A stretch of DNA of 64,000 bases from JADJOY01 sp046331705 [NCBI: bacterium] (lineage in GTDB: Bacteria; JADJOY01), in assembly GCA_046331705.1 (NCBI GenBank), contig JAXLQJ010000040.1, forward strand, positions 6,805 through 70,804, read 5' to 3'. Position numbers and translations under genes: made by a program. Positions 63,904-64,000 of this stretch are shown here, in pieces. Numbering within the stretch: position 1 is the first letter of the stretch; every line of letters begins with the position of its first letter. The notes under the pieces are model-generated. The model was not told where the DNA came from. It ran no database searches and saw nothing but the letters and a program-made list of their open reading frames with translations.

Positions 63904-64000
63904 GGACGGCGGCGAGCATAGCCGCGCGCGGGCGCGGCGCGCAGGTCACGCATCCGCGTTGCTCGCCGCCGGCGCGACTGCATCGAGGACCATGAGCTTC

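Noticed and set aside
63946-64000. Possible C-terminus of a further leftward gene at the window edge (reads KLMVLDAVAPAASNADA then stop)
   Set aside because: Only 17-18 codons are visible, too few to support a gene.

Overview
The window is a GC-rich (roughly 70%), densely coded stretch of chromosome from a Gram-negative bacterium. Many exported proteins carry lipoboxes. There are MopE-type Asp/Cys repeats, DUF4397 and DUF2959 proteins, a SpoIID/LytB protein, a tandem-fused UvrA and an almost complete bacterial mevalonate pathway. Together these point to a myxobacterium-like lineage (Myxococcota or another deltaproteobacterial relative). This is an inference from gene content; no rRNA or tRNA gene was found to fix the taxonomy.

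Layout. 1-10 kb: a lipoprotein alpha/beta hydrolase cut by the window edge, a carboxypeptidase-regulatory-like repeat protein, a membrane protein and a 5.8 kb uvrA encoding two complete UvrA units in one chain. 10-15.5 kb: a leftward run of envelope proteins (glycosidase-like lipoprotein, DUF2959 coiled-coil lipoprotein, DUF4097 protein, MopE-repeat secreted protein, Ala-rich helical protein), with strong hairpins between transcription units. 15.7-18.3 kb: a membrane histidine kinase with an eroded ATP-binding domain, translationally coupled to a quinone oxidoreductase. 18.4-26.8 kb: DUF4397 lipoprotein, SGNH hydrolase, membrane protein, remnants of a nucleotidyltransferase pair, EEP-family lipoprotein, dynamin-like GTPase and SpoIID lipoprotein.

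26.8-32 kb is the accessory region. It holds a visibly AT-richer membrane protein gene, an ApeA-like HEPN protein with the RX4H ribonuclease motif, a DUF222/HNH (13E12-type) endonuclease gene with a promoter that predicts a leaderless mRNA, and a PIN-toxin remnant. The HEPN plus membrane protein pair is the best candidate for an undescribed defence system.

32-46.5 kb: a YcbB-type L,D-transpeptidase, QueD, Pcm, a glyoxalase-fold protein, an alpha/beta hydrolase fused to a SnoaL domain, dGTPase, an OmpA-domain protein, an exported TldD-like metalloprotease, a NifS/SufS-type enzyme, an ArnT-like glycosyltransferase with a C-terminal discoidin-like domain, a HAD hydrolase and a DHH phosphoesterase.

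46.9-61.5 kb: isoprenoid and electron transport. IPP isomerase type 2, class II HMG-CoA reductase and mevalonate kinase form a tightly overlapping operon. Diphosphomevalonate decarboxylase is followed by a DHCR24-like FAD oxidoreductase, and phosphomevalonate kinase lies further on. Only HMG-CoA synthase and thiolase are missing for the route from acetyl-CoA to IPP/DMAPP. Between these blocks lies a leftward operon for an outer-membrane porin, two small cytochromes c, a Rieske protein and a cytochrome b fused to a cytochrome c, i.e. a compact bc-type quinol oxidase module. The window ends with an ABC exporter pair.
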